Shown: in pieces, positions 51,636-60,279 of the stretch
Layout of the letters: every line of letters begins with the position of its first letter
Numbering within the stretch: the stretch's first letter is position 1
Assembly: GCF_013204885.1 (NCBI RefSeq)
Contig: NZ_JABMKX010000004.1
Location: 1-64,000 of the forward strand
Source of the DNA: Paenibacillus tritici
GTDB lineage: Bacteria > Bacillota > Bacilli > Paenibacillales > Paenibacillaceae
Length of the DNA: 64,000 bases
Reading direction: 5' to 3'
The notes under the pieces: generated by a model
What the model saw: the letters and a program-made list of their open reading frames with translations, nothing else
Databases searched by the model: none
What the model was told of the DNA's origin: nothing
Position numbers and translations under genes: made by a program

Positions 51636-53387
51636 GTGGAGGAGTACAACAGCAGCAATGAACTTAACAGTCAGGAGGGGCCGGCAGCTCCCAAAGATCC
51701 GGTGCAGCGGCGGGACGGCTTCTTCGTCATGTTTGAAACAGCGATAGAGGCGACCGCCAGGGCGGAAGGCAAGCCTTCGGAGGAGGTCTATCTGGAAGGG
51801 AACTATCTTATTGATAAGGCCAGGTACATAGGCGGGGTTACGGATGAACAGATGCTGGCGATGCTCACAACCTGGGCCGGCTTCCGCCAATTGGTGCATA
51901 GCATCGGAGTGTCCGTGAAGACCGCAAGAGAAGGGGAAGAGGTCTCTTTTCTTATGCAGAATTGGGGCAGAACCAGCAAATATGAGACAGGAACACAGCA
52001 CCGCGTCGTCTGTCCGGGGGATGGCACAGAGGTGCTGCTGGTACTGGATGAGATCGCCTGGTCTGAGGAGGATACGGCTCCCGGCAAATATGCCTTTGAA
52101 TTTGGCGGCGAAGGGGAGCTGGCAATGGCGAGCATTGTCCTCTATCTGAATGACGGGTATACTGCGCCTGAGCTTACAGCGGAACCTCCGGTTGACTTCG
52201 ATTCCCAGCCGTACCGTGAGATGATTGCGAAGTCTCTGTTTCATACCGGCAACAACCGGCGGCTGAAGAAGGCGATAGACAAGGCGGCGAACGGCGAGAA
52301 TGTGACTATTGCCTATATTGGCGGGTCCATCACTCAGGGGGCCGGTGCTAAGCCGATCCATACCGAATGTTATGCCTATCAGTCTTACCTGAGATTTAAG
52401 GAGCTGTTCAGCAAGGGTGGAGGAGAGAACATCCATTTCGTCAAGGCCGGGGTTGGCGGAACGCCCTCCGAGCTTGGGGTGATCCGCTATGAGCGGGATG
52501 TGCTGAAGGATGGCGCTGTAGCACCGGATATCGTAATCGTGGAGTTTGCAGTGAATGACGAGGGGGATGAGACGAAGGGCAACTGCTTCGAGAGCCTGTG
52601 CCTCAAAATCCTGTCCGCCCCGAACCAGCCTGCCGTAATCCTGCTGTTCAGTGTATTTGTGAATGACTGGAACCTGCAGGAACGGCTCTCTCCTGTGGGC
52701 AGGCGCTATAATCTCCCGATGGTCAGCATCAAAGATGCGGTGACCGGGCAGTTCCGGCTCAGCAAGGCAGAAGGGAATATCATCTCGAAACGGCAATTTT
52801 TCTACGATATCTACCATCCTACGAATGACGGGCACCGGGTAATGGCGGATGCTCTGGGTTACCTGTTCGCTGAGATTAGCCGGTCGCTTAGAAGCGAGGA
52901 AGAGGATTGGACGGCTGGGTTACCGGTGTTTGGTCATGATTTTGCCCGCATCCGGCTGCTGGACCGCAAGAGTGATCTGAGTACTGAGGCTGCCTTGATT
53001 GAGATTGCAGCAGGCGGCTTCCACGGAACGGATGAGGATCTGCAGCAGGTGGAGATGGATGCCGATCACTTCGGATCTCCGCAATTTCCGCATAATTGGC
53101 TGCACACGGCGTCCTCAGGTGAGGCCGGCTTCAGGCTGACGCTGGCCAGCAAGAACCTGATCCTGGTCTTCAAGGATTCGGGCAGCCCTGATTTTGGCAA
53201 AGCGGAGGTCTGGGTTGACGGCAAGCGGGTCCTGACCGCTGATCCGCATGTGAATAGCTGGACACACTGCAACGCGGTGATTCTATATCAGAATGAACAG
53301 AGCCGGGAGCATGTAGTCGAGATCAGAATGGCGCCTGGGGATCAGGACAAATGCTTCACCATTCTGGGCTTCGGTTATACCGCATGA
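51636..53387 (+). CDS. SGNH/GDSL hydrolase with N- and C-terminal beta domains
   Basis: A 583-residue protein. The first 200 residues are an unidentified beta-rich region; then an SGNH esterase domain with block I GGSITQGAG (Ser nucleophile), the Gly of KAGVGGTPSELG, the Asn of EFAVNDEG and block V YHPTNDGHR (Asp and His). A C-terminal beta-sandwich (about 430-583) resembles the accessory domain of some carbohydrate esterases. There is no signal peptide. Start is GTG 51636, ten bases after AGGAGG; GTG 51627 is too close. Deacetylation of sugars is a reasonable guess. Confidence 0.82.
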   Translation: MEEYNSSNELNSQEGPAAPKDPVQRRDGFFVMFETAIEATARAEGKPSEEVYLEGNYLIDKARYIGGVTDEQMLAMLTTWAGFRQLVHSIGVSVKTAREGEEVSFLMQNWGRTSKYETGTQHRVVCPGDGTEVLLVLDEIAWSEEDTAPGKYAFEFGGEGELAMASIVLYLNDGYTAPELTAEPPVDFDSQPYREMIAKSLFHTGNNRRLKKAIDKAANGENVTIAYIGGSITQGAGAKPIHTECYAYQSYLRFKELFSKGGGENIHFVKAGVGGTPSELGVIRYERDVLKDGAVAPDIVIVEFAVNDEGDETKGNCFESLCLKILSAPNQPAVILLFSVFVNDWNLQERLSPVGRRYNLPMVSIKDAVTGQFRLSKAEGNIISKRQFFYDIYHPTNDGHRVMADALGYLFAEISRSLRSEEEDWTAGLPVFGHDFARIRLLDRKSDLSTEAALIEIAAGGFHGTDEDLQQVEMDADHFGSPQFPHNWLHTASSGEAGFRLTLASKNLILVFKDSGSPDFGKAEVWVDGKRVLTADPHVNSWTHCNAVILYQNEQSREHVVEIRMAPGDQDKCFTILGFGYTA

Positions 53388-53394
53388 GGATTAA

Positions 53395-54327
53395 CTAATC
53401 AAGCATGAATTCCCTGTATTTGTCCTTGCGGGGATTGAGTACGAACAGAATTCCGCTGGCATAGCCTGAGACGGCATTGAAATTCCGTTTCAGGGTAGCT
53501 TTTCCCGTCAGATAGGTCAGAGTCCAGAGCAGAGCCGCATAATTCTTAACGGGTGCTTTGCGCAGATTAAGCAGATAATAATGATTGACTGCGGTAGCCC
53601 GGGCCACCCGGCCTGCCTTGTCACGGGAGCTGGGGGATTCATGGTGGAGGATCTTCATCTCCGGGTTAATAACCAGCTTACCGTATCTGCTGGCCAGATG
53701 GCACATATAGATGTCGTCCGCCACTGCATAGCTGGTCATCCACGGATAGGGCTTCATATCCTGCAGCGCCAAAGTACGGAAGGACATATTGCAGCCGTGG
53801 AAGAAATCCGTCTCGAATATATTCTCGGTCTCCCCCCACAGCAGCAGGGAACCGGCCAGCGTGCTTGCCGACAGTCTGCCTGGGGAAGCCGACATTTGAC
53901 AGGTCAGTCTGCCGAGCAGCTTGCCGGACTTACTGCTGGAGAGACCCTTGGCGATCCCGCCGACCCCGACAATGGACGGGTCTGAGTCATAGGTATCCAG
54001 CATCCGGCGGATATAGAGCGGATCGTCCAGCTCTGCATCGTCATCGAAGCTGAGCAGAATCTCACCGTCGATGAGACCGAGGGCTTCATAGCGGGAGAGC
54101 CAGACGCCGGGTTTGGTTTTGCGGTAATAACGCAGCTCCGCATCAGGCAGACGCCCGAGCACCTTGCGGAAATAATCCAGCACATGCTCTTCGATCTCGC
54201 CGTCGTCCACAATCAGCAGTTCGATGGAGATATCCTCCAGCCTGGTCTGTCCGCCGATGGATTCAATGCAGAGGGTCAGATCGCTGATCCGGTTGCGTGT
54301 AGGAATGACTATAGACAGGTCATGCAT
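53395..54327 (-). CDS. Family 2 glycosyltransferase
   Basis: A 310-residue GT-A fold transferase without membrane anchors in the catalytic part. It has the nucleotide-binding start SIVIPTRNRISDLTLCIESI, LLIVDDGEIEE, the DxD-type metal motif LLSFDDDAELDDP and an acceptor-side segment FHGCNMSFRTLAL. The donor and acceptor are unknown. AAAGGAG before the ATG at 54327 supports the start. It is convergent with the SGNH gene and divergent from the DsbA-family gene. Confidence 0.9.
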   Translation of the reverse strand: MHDLSIVIPTRNRISDLTLCIESIGGQTRLEDISIELLIVDDGEIEEHVLDYFRKVLGRLPDAELRYYRKTKPGVWLSRYEALGLIDGEILLSFDDDAELDDPLYIRRMLDTYDSDPSIVGVGGIAKGLSSSKSGKLLGRLTCQMSASPGRLSASTLAGSLLLWGETENIFETDFFHGCNMSFRTLALQDMKPYPWMTSYAVADDIYMCHLASRYGKLVINPEMKILHHESPSSRDKAGRVARATAVNHYYLLNLRKAPVKNYAALLWTLTYLTGKATLKRNFNAVSGYASGILFVLNPRKDKYREFMLD

Positions 54328-54495
54328 GCCGCTGACTCCTTTCGGGACGCGTTAGACCGTCCGCTTTTAATTAGAGATACAATCGTAGCTGCTCTAATTT
54401 TACCCGCCCCGTATGCCGGACGTATATACCTCTTTGGTTTACTTTTATCCTGAACGCTTGCCGGAACTGAGGATACAGGCATTCGGAAAGTTTGT

Positions 54496-54524
54496 TTGTA
54501 ATTTTCGGTTTATAACTATATAAT
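54496..54524 (+). promoter_or_regulatory. Sigma-A promoter of the DsbA-family gene
   Basis: TTGTAA at 54496-54501 and a consensus TATAAT at 54519-54524 are separated by 17 bases, about 57 bases before the ATG 54581. Confidence 0.75.
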
Positions 54525-54580
54525 AGTAAGTGTGTAAGAAGCACGAAAGAAATTAATAAAACCCTTCAGGAGGAATTTCC

Positions 54581-55303
54581 ATGAGAATTGATATATGGTC
54601 CGATTATGCCTGCCCGTTCTGCTATATCGGCAAAAGACGGCTGGAGCACGCGCTGAGCCAATTCCCGGGCCGTGACAAGGTGGAGGTGGTGTTCCGCAGC
54701 TTCCAGCTGGACCCGAATGCCCGCATCGATGAGACGAGAGATATCCACGAGCTGCTGGCCGGCAAATACGGCATGACCCGCGACAAGGCGAAGGCTATGA
54801 ACGCACAGCTTGGAGAACAAGCGCAGGGAGTGGGACTGGAATTCAATTTCGATACGATCCGTTCGACGAATACCTTCGATGCCCATCGTTTGAGCCACTA
54901 TGCGGCAACGGAAGGCAAAGCCCCGCAAATGACCGAACGGCTGCTGCGTGCGTATTTCACCGATTCTCTGAATCTGGGTGACCGCAAGGTGCTGGCTGAG
55001 CTGGCTGCCGAGGTTGGACTGGATCAGGCGAAGGTTACCGCCGTGCTGGACAGTGAGGCTTATGGTGATAAGGTTCATGCCGATATTGCGCAAGCCCAGC
55101 AGTTGAATATTACCGGCGTGCCCTTCTTTGTCTTCAACAATAAATATGCGGTGTCCGGTGCCCAGCCGGGTCCGGTATTCACTGAAGTGCTGGACACCGT
55201 GTGGGCCGAGGAGCAGAATACGCCTGTGCTTCAGGTAGTTGGCAAGCCGGAGTCCAAGGCTGCTGCTGCGGACGGCTGCGATGACGGCTCCTGCAGTATC
55301 TGA
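54581..55303 (+). CDS. DsbA family oxidoreductase (FrnE-like)
   Basis: A 240-residue cytoplasmic thioredoxin-fold protein with a helical insertion. The active site CPFC lies at residues 12-15 (WSDYACPFCYIGKRRL), STNTFDAHRLSHYA is in the helical part, and the cis-Pro is in ITGVPFFVFNNKYAVSGAQP. The C-terminal tail DGCDDGSCSI adds two cysteines that could form a second disulfide. FrnE-type proteins are linked to polyketide isomerisation or oxidative-stress disulfide exchange. CAGGAGG precedes the ATG. Confidence 0.9.
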   Translation: MRIDIWSDYACPFCYIGKRRLEHALSQFPGRDKVEVVFRSFQLDPNARIDETRDIHELLAGKYGMTRDKAKAMNAQLGEQAQGVGLEFNFDTIRSTNTFDAHRLSHYAATEGKAPQMTERLLRAYFTDSLNLGDRKVLAELAAEVGLDQAKVTAVLDSEAYGDKVHADIAQAQQLNITGVPFFVFNNKYAVSGAQPGPVFTEVLDTVWAEEQNTPVLQVVGKPESKAAAADGCDDGSCSI

Positions 55304-55344
55304 TTGCGGTCAGAGGCAGTGGAGTACACAACGAATGGATGCAT

Positions 55345-55389
55345 CAAACCCCCGCCGCATGTAATTCATGCAGCGGGGGTTTGATTTTT
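55345..55389 (+). terminator. Terminator after the DsbA-family gene
   Basis: CAAACCCCCGC pairs with GCGGGGGTTTG around GCATG..CATGC, followed by ATTTTTG. Confidence 0.8.
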
Positions 55390-55413
55390 GTACAGGAGCC
55401 ACTCCCCTTGGGC

Positions 55414-55585
55414 GAAAACCCGAACAGAATTGGACTGGGTACGCCGCGTGGGCCGAATGTAATCGAAAAACCGAACACAATTGGACTGGGAGCGCCGCGT
55501 GGGCCAAATGTAATCGAAAAACCGAACACAATTGGATTGGGAGCGCCGCGTAGGCCAAATGTAATCGAAAAACCGAACACACTTC
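55414..55585. repeat. 51-bp minisatellite, locus 2 (three full units and one partial)
   Basis: Units start at 55414, 55465, 55516 and 55567 and match those at 13270-13626: GAAAAACCGAACACAATTGG, then ACTGGG or ATTGGG, a GC-rich core (ACGCCGCGT or GCGCCGCGT) and CCAAATGTAATC. The first unit carries GAAAACCCGAACAGAATTGG. The array ends eight bases before the oleate hydratase stop codon, in the space between it and the FrnE-like gene's terminator. Confidence 0.92.
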
Positions 55586-55592
55586 CGGTCTG

Positions 55593-57173
55593 TTACCGGA
55601 ACGAAGTCACCAGACTGGAGAACAAGGTGCGCACATCATGCTGGTACGCATTGATCGGCTCTACCGGACGGTTCAGGCCAAACAGGGTGTAGACGGCGAT
55701 TCGGGCGGCGCGGACAGAATACTCTTCCGTGAAAACGATATCGTCCGGGATCTCGCAGTATTGGCCGATAAAGGCCAGATTGGTTGAGCCTTCAGGTACC
55801 ACCTGCGGCCGGTCGCTGTTCAGGCGCGGCATGAACTGGGAGGTGATGTACGGCATCATGCAAGGAATACAGTTGGCGGTAGCCATGATCTCCTCCTTAT
55901 GCGCCTCGAAGTGCAGATGTCCGATCAGCTCCTCCATAATCTCCTCGCCGGTACAGTCGCACATTTTTTTGTGCACATAATCGCCGACCTTGTCCGGGTA
56001 CAGGCCATATCCCCAGAAGACCCTGACATGCTCCGGCTGGTTGCGGAAATGCGGCTGGAACGCCAGCACGACAGACATCAGCCAGCTGGAATCCTTGAAG
56101 GTGACGAGTGCGCCGGTTCCGGCCCGGTTGCGGGTGAACTTCTCCATAAGGTCGAAGAACTTAGAGTCCTGGAAGGTTACCGTGAAGGATTCCCATTTGG
56201 ATTCATCCACATGATCGTCGAAGGAGGAGGGATTGCCGAGACCCGGCTTCTTCGCGGCGATCGTCTCCCACAGCTTCCATGAGCTGCCCTTACCGTTCAT
56301 CCCGGGAGCAGAGGTCATGGACCCGAGGCTGGAGCCTTCGGTCATCGAGCCGTTGGTCACAATGACGCGGTCGCCTTCATGAACCTGGATCGTGTCCTCC
56401 ACGCCAGCGCGGACGACCTTCATCGCTGTTACAGTAATGCCGTCGCCTTCTTTGAATTCCAGATCAGTTACCGTACATTTCAAGGTGAAGTCTACGCCCA
56501 GCGGCTCCAGATATTGATGCAGCGGCAGAATGATGGAATCATACTGGTTGTATGGGGTGCGGGTTACGCCTTCAAGTGTTTGAATTCTAGGGAACTCGTG
56601 CATGAAGCGCAGCATATAACGTTTGAACTCAACCGCACTATGCCAAGGCTGGAAGGCGAAGGTGGTCGCCCACATGTACCAGAAGTTAGTGGTGAAGAAA
56701 TGCGGGCCGAACCAGTCGTTAATCCGCAAGGTGCCCAAGGCTGGCTCCGGCGTAATGATCAGCTTGCCCAGAGCCAGGCGGTCTGCCATATCGAAGCCCA
56801 TAGAGGTGACGTCCTGAACCACGCCTGCGCTGTCAATCAGCCGGGCCTGGCCGCGGGTTGGATTGGATTCGTCGAATTGAACGATTTCTTCCCGTAGCGT
56901 CAGCCCCGGCTGATCAATGGACGGAATGGTGCTTAATAGCTCCCACAGGTTCTCATAGGTCTCATCGTTCAGCATCCGGCCGCCGCGAATGACATACCCA
57001 TGCTGTGCATCGCCGGCTCCGTCATTGCTGCCGCCAAGGATCTTCATCTCTTCAATAATGTGAATGTTCTGTCCGGGAAAATTGCAGTCTCTAACCAGAT
57101 AGGCCGCACCCGCAAGGGATGCAATGCCACCGCCTACGAAATATACCTGCTCGTTACCGTACTCTTTGTTCAC
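55593..57173 (-). CDS. ohyA: Oleate hydratase
   Basis: An FAD-dependent hydratase that adds water to the cis-9 double bond of oleate, giving 10-hydroxystearate, often as detoxification of host or plant fatty acids. The FAD-binding GGGIASLAGAAYLV opens it. IEEMKILGGSNDGAG and the family block NFWYMWATTFAFQPWHSAVE are present, as is FWGYGLYPDKVGDYVHKKM. The length of 526 residues is normal for the family. The TetR-type gene upstream on the same strand is a likely regulator. The 51-bp minisatellite abuts its 3' end. Confidence 0.93.
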   Translation of the reverse strand: MNKEYGNEQVYFVGGGIASLAGAAYLVRDCNFPGQNIHIIEEMKILGGSNDGAGDAQHGYVIRGGRMLNDETYENLWELLSTIPSIDQPGLTLREEIVQFDESNPTRGQARLIDSAGVVQDVTSMGFDMADRLALGKLIITPEPALGTLRINDWFGPHFFTTNFWYMWATTFAFQPWHSAVEFKRYMLRFMHEFPRIQTLEGVTRTPYNQYDSIILPLHQYLEPLGVDFTLKCTVTDLEFKEGDGITVTAMKVVRAGVEDTIQVHEGDRVIVTNGSMTEGSSLGSMTSAPGMNGKGSSWKLWETIAAKKPGLGNPSSFDDHVDESKWESFTVTFQDSKFFDLMEKFTRNRAGTGALVTFKDSSWLMSVVLAFQPHFRNQPEHVRVFWGYGLYPDKVGDYVHKKMCDCTGEEIMEELIGHLHFEAHKEEIMATANCIPCMMPYITSQFMPRLNSDRPQVVPEGSTNLAFIGQYCEIPDDIVFTEEYSVRAARIAVYTLFGLNRPVEPINAYQHDVRTLFSSLVTSFR

Positions 57174-57310
57174 TGATTACCGCCTCCATAGGTTTGCTTG
57201 AATACTGGACCTGAACCGAGTGTAATCCTGTCACGGCCCGGAGGGTATGATCAAAGCAATGGATCTGTATAAAATTTGGACATATGGAACAAAGTGTAAC
57301 GTTTTTGAGC

Positions 57311-57342
57311 AGAAAAAAAGCCGCAACCACAAAGGTTACGAC
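57311..57342 (-). terminator. Terminator overlapping the end of the TetR gene
   Basis: On the minus strand GTCGTAACC pairs with GGTTGCGGC, followed by seven T. The stem includes the TAA stop codon of the TetR gene. Confidence 0.7.
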
Positions 57343-57914
57343 AATTCCTTCTCATATTCATGCAGCGCCTTCAGGAAGTTCCCTTCAATCAGCACGCTGA
57401 GCTTCCCGATGATCTGCTTGGGCTGCTCCTTCATCCCTTGCTGCATCCACTGAATCACAAGTCCGGTGAAGGCCAGCGTGTAAAAGTTAGCGATAAACTG
57501 CTTATCCGCAGGCCCGACATTCATTCCCTCCGCCAGCTCGTTGATGACGCCCATCACCAGATCATGGGTCACCTCATAGAGATACGCGTCCAGATGCGTC
57601 CGTCCGAGGGAGTCCAGCGTATTACAGCAGAATGCCTTATTGCTCTCAATATAACAGAATATTCTATAAAATCCGTCTGTCCACGTGCTGTAGCTGCGGT
57701 ACTGGGCAATGCTCTCGACGGCCTCTGTTCTGTATATCCATCCCAATAGGTCAAAGATGTCCTGGAAATGATAATAGAAGGTCTGCCGGTTCACACCGCA
57801 ATCATCGACCAGATGCTTGACGGTGATCTTGTTCAGGGGAAGATGCCCCATCAGGTCCTTCAGGGAGCGGGCGAGCGCATTTTTGGTCAGCAGGGAATTG
57901 GACATAAGGGTCAT
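57336..57914 (-). CDS. TetR/AcrR family regulator, DhaS-like
   Basis: A 192-residue regulator with the HTH in SLKDLMGHLPLNKITVKHLV followed by DDCGVNRQTFYYHFQDIFDL, the form typical of DhaS/YxbF-type TetR proteins. AAGGAG lies three bases before ATG 57914; ATG 57905 is an alternative. It follows two genes of unknown function with gaps of 7 and 24 bases and precedes the oleate hydratase gene. Control of oleate hydratase by fatty acids is inferred from position only. Confidence 0.88.
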   Translation of the reverse strand: MTLMSNSLLTKNALARSLKDLMGHLPLNKITVKHLVDDCGVNRQTFYYHFQDIFDLLGWIYRTEAVESIAQYRSYSTWTDGFYRIFCYIESNKAFCCNTLDSLGRTHLDAYLYEVTHDLVMGVINELAEGMNVGPADKQFIANFYTLAFTGLVIQWMQQGMKEQPKQIIGKLSVLIEGNFLKALHEYEKELS

Positions 57915-57921
57915 CAGCTCC

Positions 57922-58317
57922 TTAGCGTCTGTGCATATATTGTACCAGCATCCGGCCGCCCTCCACGATCAGACCCAGAACGAAGCCGCCTGCCGTACAT
58001 ATTAGAAAAGTAAGAAAACCCGCAAGATCCTCCCAGCCCGACATCTCACGGTAGGTGTAAATATACATGAGGCAGATCCCAAGCACGATCCCTGCTGTGG
58101 AGAAGGTCCATACGAGCCGGGCACCGAGCCAGCCGAAGCCGTTAATGATCCCGGAGAACACAAGGGCCAGAAGCGCCCAGCGCACACCAAGCGTAAGATT
58201 GAAATCATCCCCAAGCAGCACGAACCGGTGCACAATCAGCAGCAGCCATACCATCAGCGCGTAACCGGCACACCATGCCAGCCAGCGGCCCGTCCGGGCA
58301 GGAGGCAGGATCTTCAT
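57922..58317 (-). CDS. Predicted four-helix membrane protein, unidentified
   Basis: A 131-residue protein with four hydrophobic segments: WLAWCAGYALMVWLLLIVHR, GVRWALLALVFSGIINGFGW, LVWTFSTAGIVLGICLMYIY and GFLTFLICTAGGFVLGLIVE. No family is recognised. GGGGTGAG precedes its ATG. It lies between another unknown gene and the TetR gene in one tight series. Confidence 0.7.
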   Translation of the reverse strand: MKILPPARTGRWLAWCAGYALMVWLLLIVHRFVLLGDDFNLTLGVRWALLALVFSGIINGFGWLGARLVWTFSTAGIVLGICLMYIYTYREMSGWEDLAGFLTFLICTAGGFVLGLIVEGGRMLVQYMHRR

Positions 58318-58341
58318 AAGCAGCTCACCCCGTGTACAGAT

Positions 58342-58857
58342 TTATACCTCTTCCAGTTCCTCGGCACTCTGCAGCAGGAACTTCAGGAGGTTCGGAATAT
58401 CTTCCATTTGGTCTTCCGTGATTTGCCGCTTGAATTGCAGCTCTACACAGTTATTGTACGTATCGTTCTCCTGCCCGTAGCGGAAGCTGAGCGATTGCAC
58501 AGGCTGGAAATCGGGTCCCCATATGGTAGTCAGGATCTCTTCGATAGCCGGACACTGCACGTTCACATCCTCAATCTCCATATAAAAGCGTATTAAAAGA
58601 CTACAGCCGGGATCACTGCCCGGTGTTTCGAGAATTTCATCGCCCAAATCTTTCACTGTGGACTGCAGCAGAATCTCGGAGGTTACATTATGGCCTTCGG
58701 TCCGCTTGAACGCGAGGCTGAATTCCCGTGACATCAGCGCAAGATTGAGCAGATCGGAACGGTCCGTGACCATAAGAATTCCATCCAGGTTATCGTAGTC
58801 GTAGATCTGGTTCTCCATTGCAATTTTAATATTGTCAAAGACAGTAGGATGGAACAA
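58342..58857 (-). CDS. Conserved-looking protein of unknown function
   Basis: A 171-residue soluble, acidic protein with QIYDYDNLDGILMVTDRSDL, EVEDVN-like and QSLSFRYGQENDTYNNCVEL segments; no motif is diagnostic. I choose TTG 58857 because AAGAAGG lies eight bases upstream. An extended -10 (TGGTACAAT, minus strand, 58885-58893) places transcription start near 58878, which rules out longer starts. It is probably the first gene of the series leading to the TetR regulator. Confidence 0.6.
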   Translation of the reverse strand: MFHPTVFDNIKIAMENQIYDYDNLDGILMVTDRSDLLNLALMSREFSLAFKRTEGHNVTSEILLQSTVKDLGDEILETPGSDPGCSLLIRFYMEIEDVNVQCPAIEEILTTIWGPDFQPVQSLSFRYGQENDTYNNCVELQFKRQITEDQMEDIPNLLKFLLQSAEELEEV

Positions 58858-58997
58858 GAGCGGCACCTTCTTACGTTTCTCTGTATTGTACCATGACCAG
58901 AAAAATAGTGGTTGGGTATAGACACAAAAGGTACCGCGCACAGGGAAAGTACGGGTACCTAGATTGAAGCTTGCTCAACTGCACTTCCGGCCAGGAA

Positions 58998-59969
58998 TCA
59001 GTTCGTGGGTGCAGGTGCAGTATATTTCAGGAAGGTCTTCGGAATTGCACTCTCAAAAGTCAGGACTTCACCCGTAGTCGGATGAACGAACGAGAGTACA
59101 CGGGCATGCAGCCCGAGACGGCCGACGGCCTTGGTCTCTGCGCCGTACTTCTTGTCACCGGCAATTGGATGCCCGATGTCTGACATGTGGACCCGGATCT
59201 GATTCTTGCGTCCGGTCTCCAGATGTACCTCCAGCAGGGAGAAGTGGCGGTTCGCCTGAATTAGCTTATAACGGGTTACGGCATGCAGCCCGTCTCCTTC
59301 ATGGGGACTGGAGTACATCTTCAGCGTTGAGGTCTCCTTCAGCCAGGAGCTGATAGTGCCTTCGGCTTTTTTGACAGCCCCTTCCACAAGAGCCACGTAG
59401 GAGCGCTCCTTGACGGTCTCCTTCCAGCTGTTCTGCAGGGACTGCTGAATCGCTTCGCTTTTGGCAAACATCATGACGCCGGAGGTATCACGGTCCAGCC
59501 GGTGTACCACAAAGACGCGGTTCTTCGGATTGCTCAGACGGACATGCTCCATCAATTGGCGGTAAGCCGTCAGCTCGTTGTCTTCTCCGGTAGCAATGGA
59601 CAGCAGGCCGGCATCCTTCTGAATCACAATGATATCGTCATCCTCATGAACAATGGTCAGCCCCAGCATCTCTTTGGCTTCCGCCTGCTTCTCCAGATCA
59701 ATGGTCACGGTCTGACCGGGATGCAGCTGATGGTTATGCTTCGTCACCGGCTTGCCGTTCACAGCAATCTGTCCGCGGGAGAGCATGGATTTGATGGAGT
59801 TGCGTCCCCGGCTGGTCATCGTCTTCAGCAGAAAAGCAAGCAGTTCCGCAGGCTCGGTTACCGTATAGGATTTGGGCGCGGCCGCCGGTTTGGCAGTGGC
59901 TCCGGATCTTGCTCCCTGTTTATGGTTAGAGGGCTTATTCCCCTGGCTTCTGGTTCTTCGTGTATTCAT
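58998..59969 (-). CDS. RluA family pseudouridine synthase
   Basis: A 323-residue RNA-modifying enzyme. A basic N-terminal tail precedes an S4-like RNA-binding domain (SRGRNSIKSMLSRGQIAVNG) and the RluA catalytic domain with the nucleophile Asp in VVHRLDRDTSGVMMFAKS, plus LEVHLETGRKNQIRVHMSDI and HARVLSFVHP. It turns specific uridines of rRNA or tRNA into pseudouridine; the target site cannot be assigned. GAGGACGGAG precedes the ATG. Monocistronic. Confidence 0.9.
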   Translation of the reverse strand: MNTRRTRSQGNKPSNHKQGARSGATAKPAAAPKSYTVTEPAELLAFLLKTMTSRGRNSIKSMLSRGQIAVNGKPVTKHNHQLHPGQTVTIDLEKQAEAKEMLGLTIVHEDDDIIVIQKDAGLLSIATGEDNELTAYRQLMEHVRLSNPKNRVFVVHRLDRDTSGVMMFAKSEAIQQSLQNSWKETVKERSYVALVEGAVKKAEGTISSWLKETSTLKMYSSPHEGDGLHAVTRYKLIQANRHFSLLEVHLETGRKNQIRVHMSDIGHPIAGDKKYGAETKAVGRLGLHARVLSFVHPTTGEVLTFESAIPKTFLKYTAPAPTN

Positions 59970-60051
59970 ACCTGCATTCTCCGTCCTCTAATATTGTACT
60001 CCTCAATATACCATGGGCCGGGAAGAAATACTACGGAAGGCGCCGGGACGG

Positions 60052-60237
60052 CTAGACATAAATGAGCAGGCCGATTATAAGGAGCAGGGAGAGGAAGCCG
60101 TAGCTCCAGGCCAGGATGGTGGCGTATTTGTGCTCCCGGAGCCAGCCTCTGCTGCTGTAAATCCTGACATCTACAGCCAGCAGGAGTATAGCGGAGAATA
60201 ACAGCATCCCGGCGATGCTTCCCAGTAATCGAACCAT
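60052..60237 (-). CDS. Small two-helix membrane protein (CLC_0170-like) next to the gerA operon
   Basis: A 61-residue protein with two membrane helices, LLGSIAGMLLFSAILLLAVD and ILAWSYGFLSLLLIIGLLIY, joined by a basic loop. Small proteins of this size and layout (CLC_0170 family) are known beside germination genes; the match is by length and pattern, not proven. GGAGGAAGGAACG precedes its ATG. It starts 42 bases after the GerAC stop on the same strand and is probably the last gene of that operon. Confidence 0.65.
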   Translation of the reverse strand: MVRLLGSIAGMLLFSAILLLAVDVRIYSSRGWLREHKYATILAWSYGFLSLLLIIGLLIYV

Positions 60238-60279
60238 ACGTTCCTTCCTCCTTGCACGGATATTGGACTGGGGCCGAAC

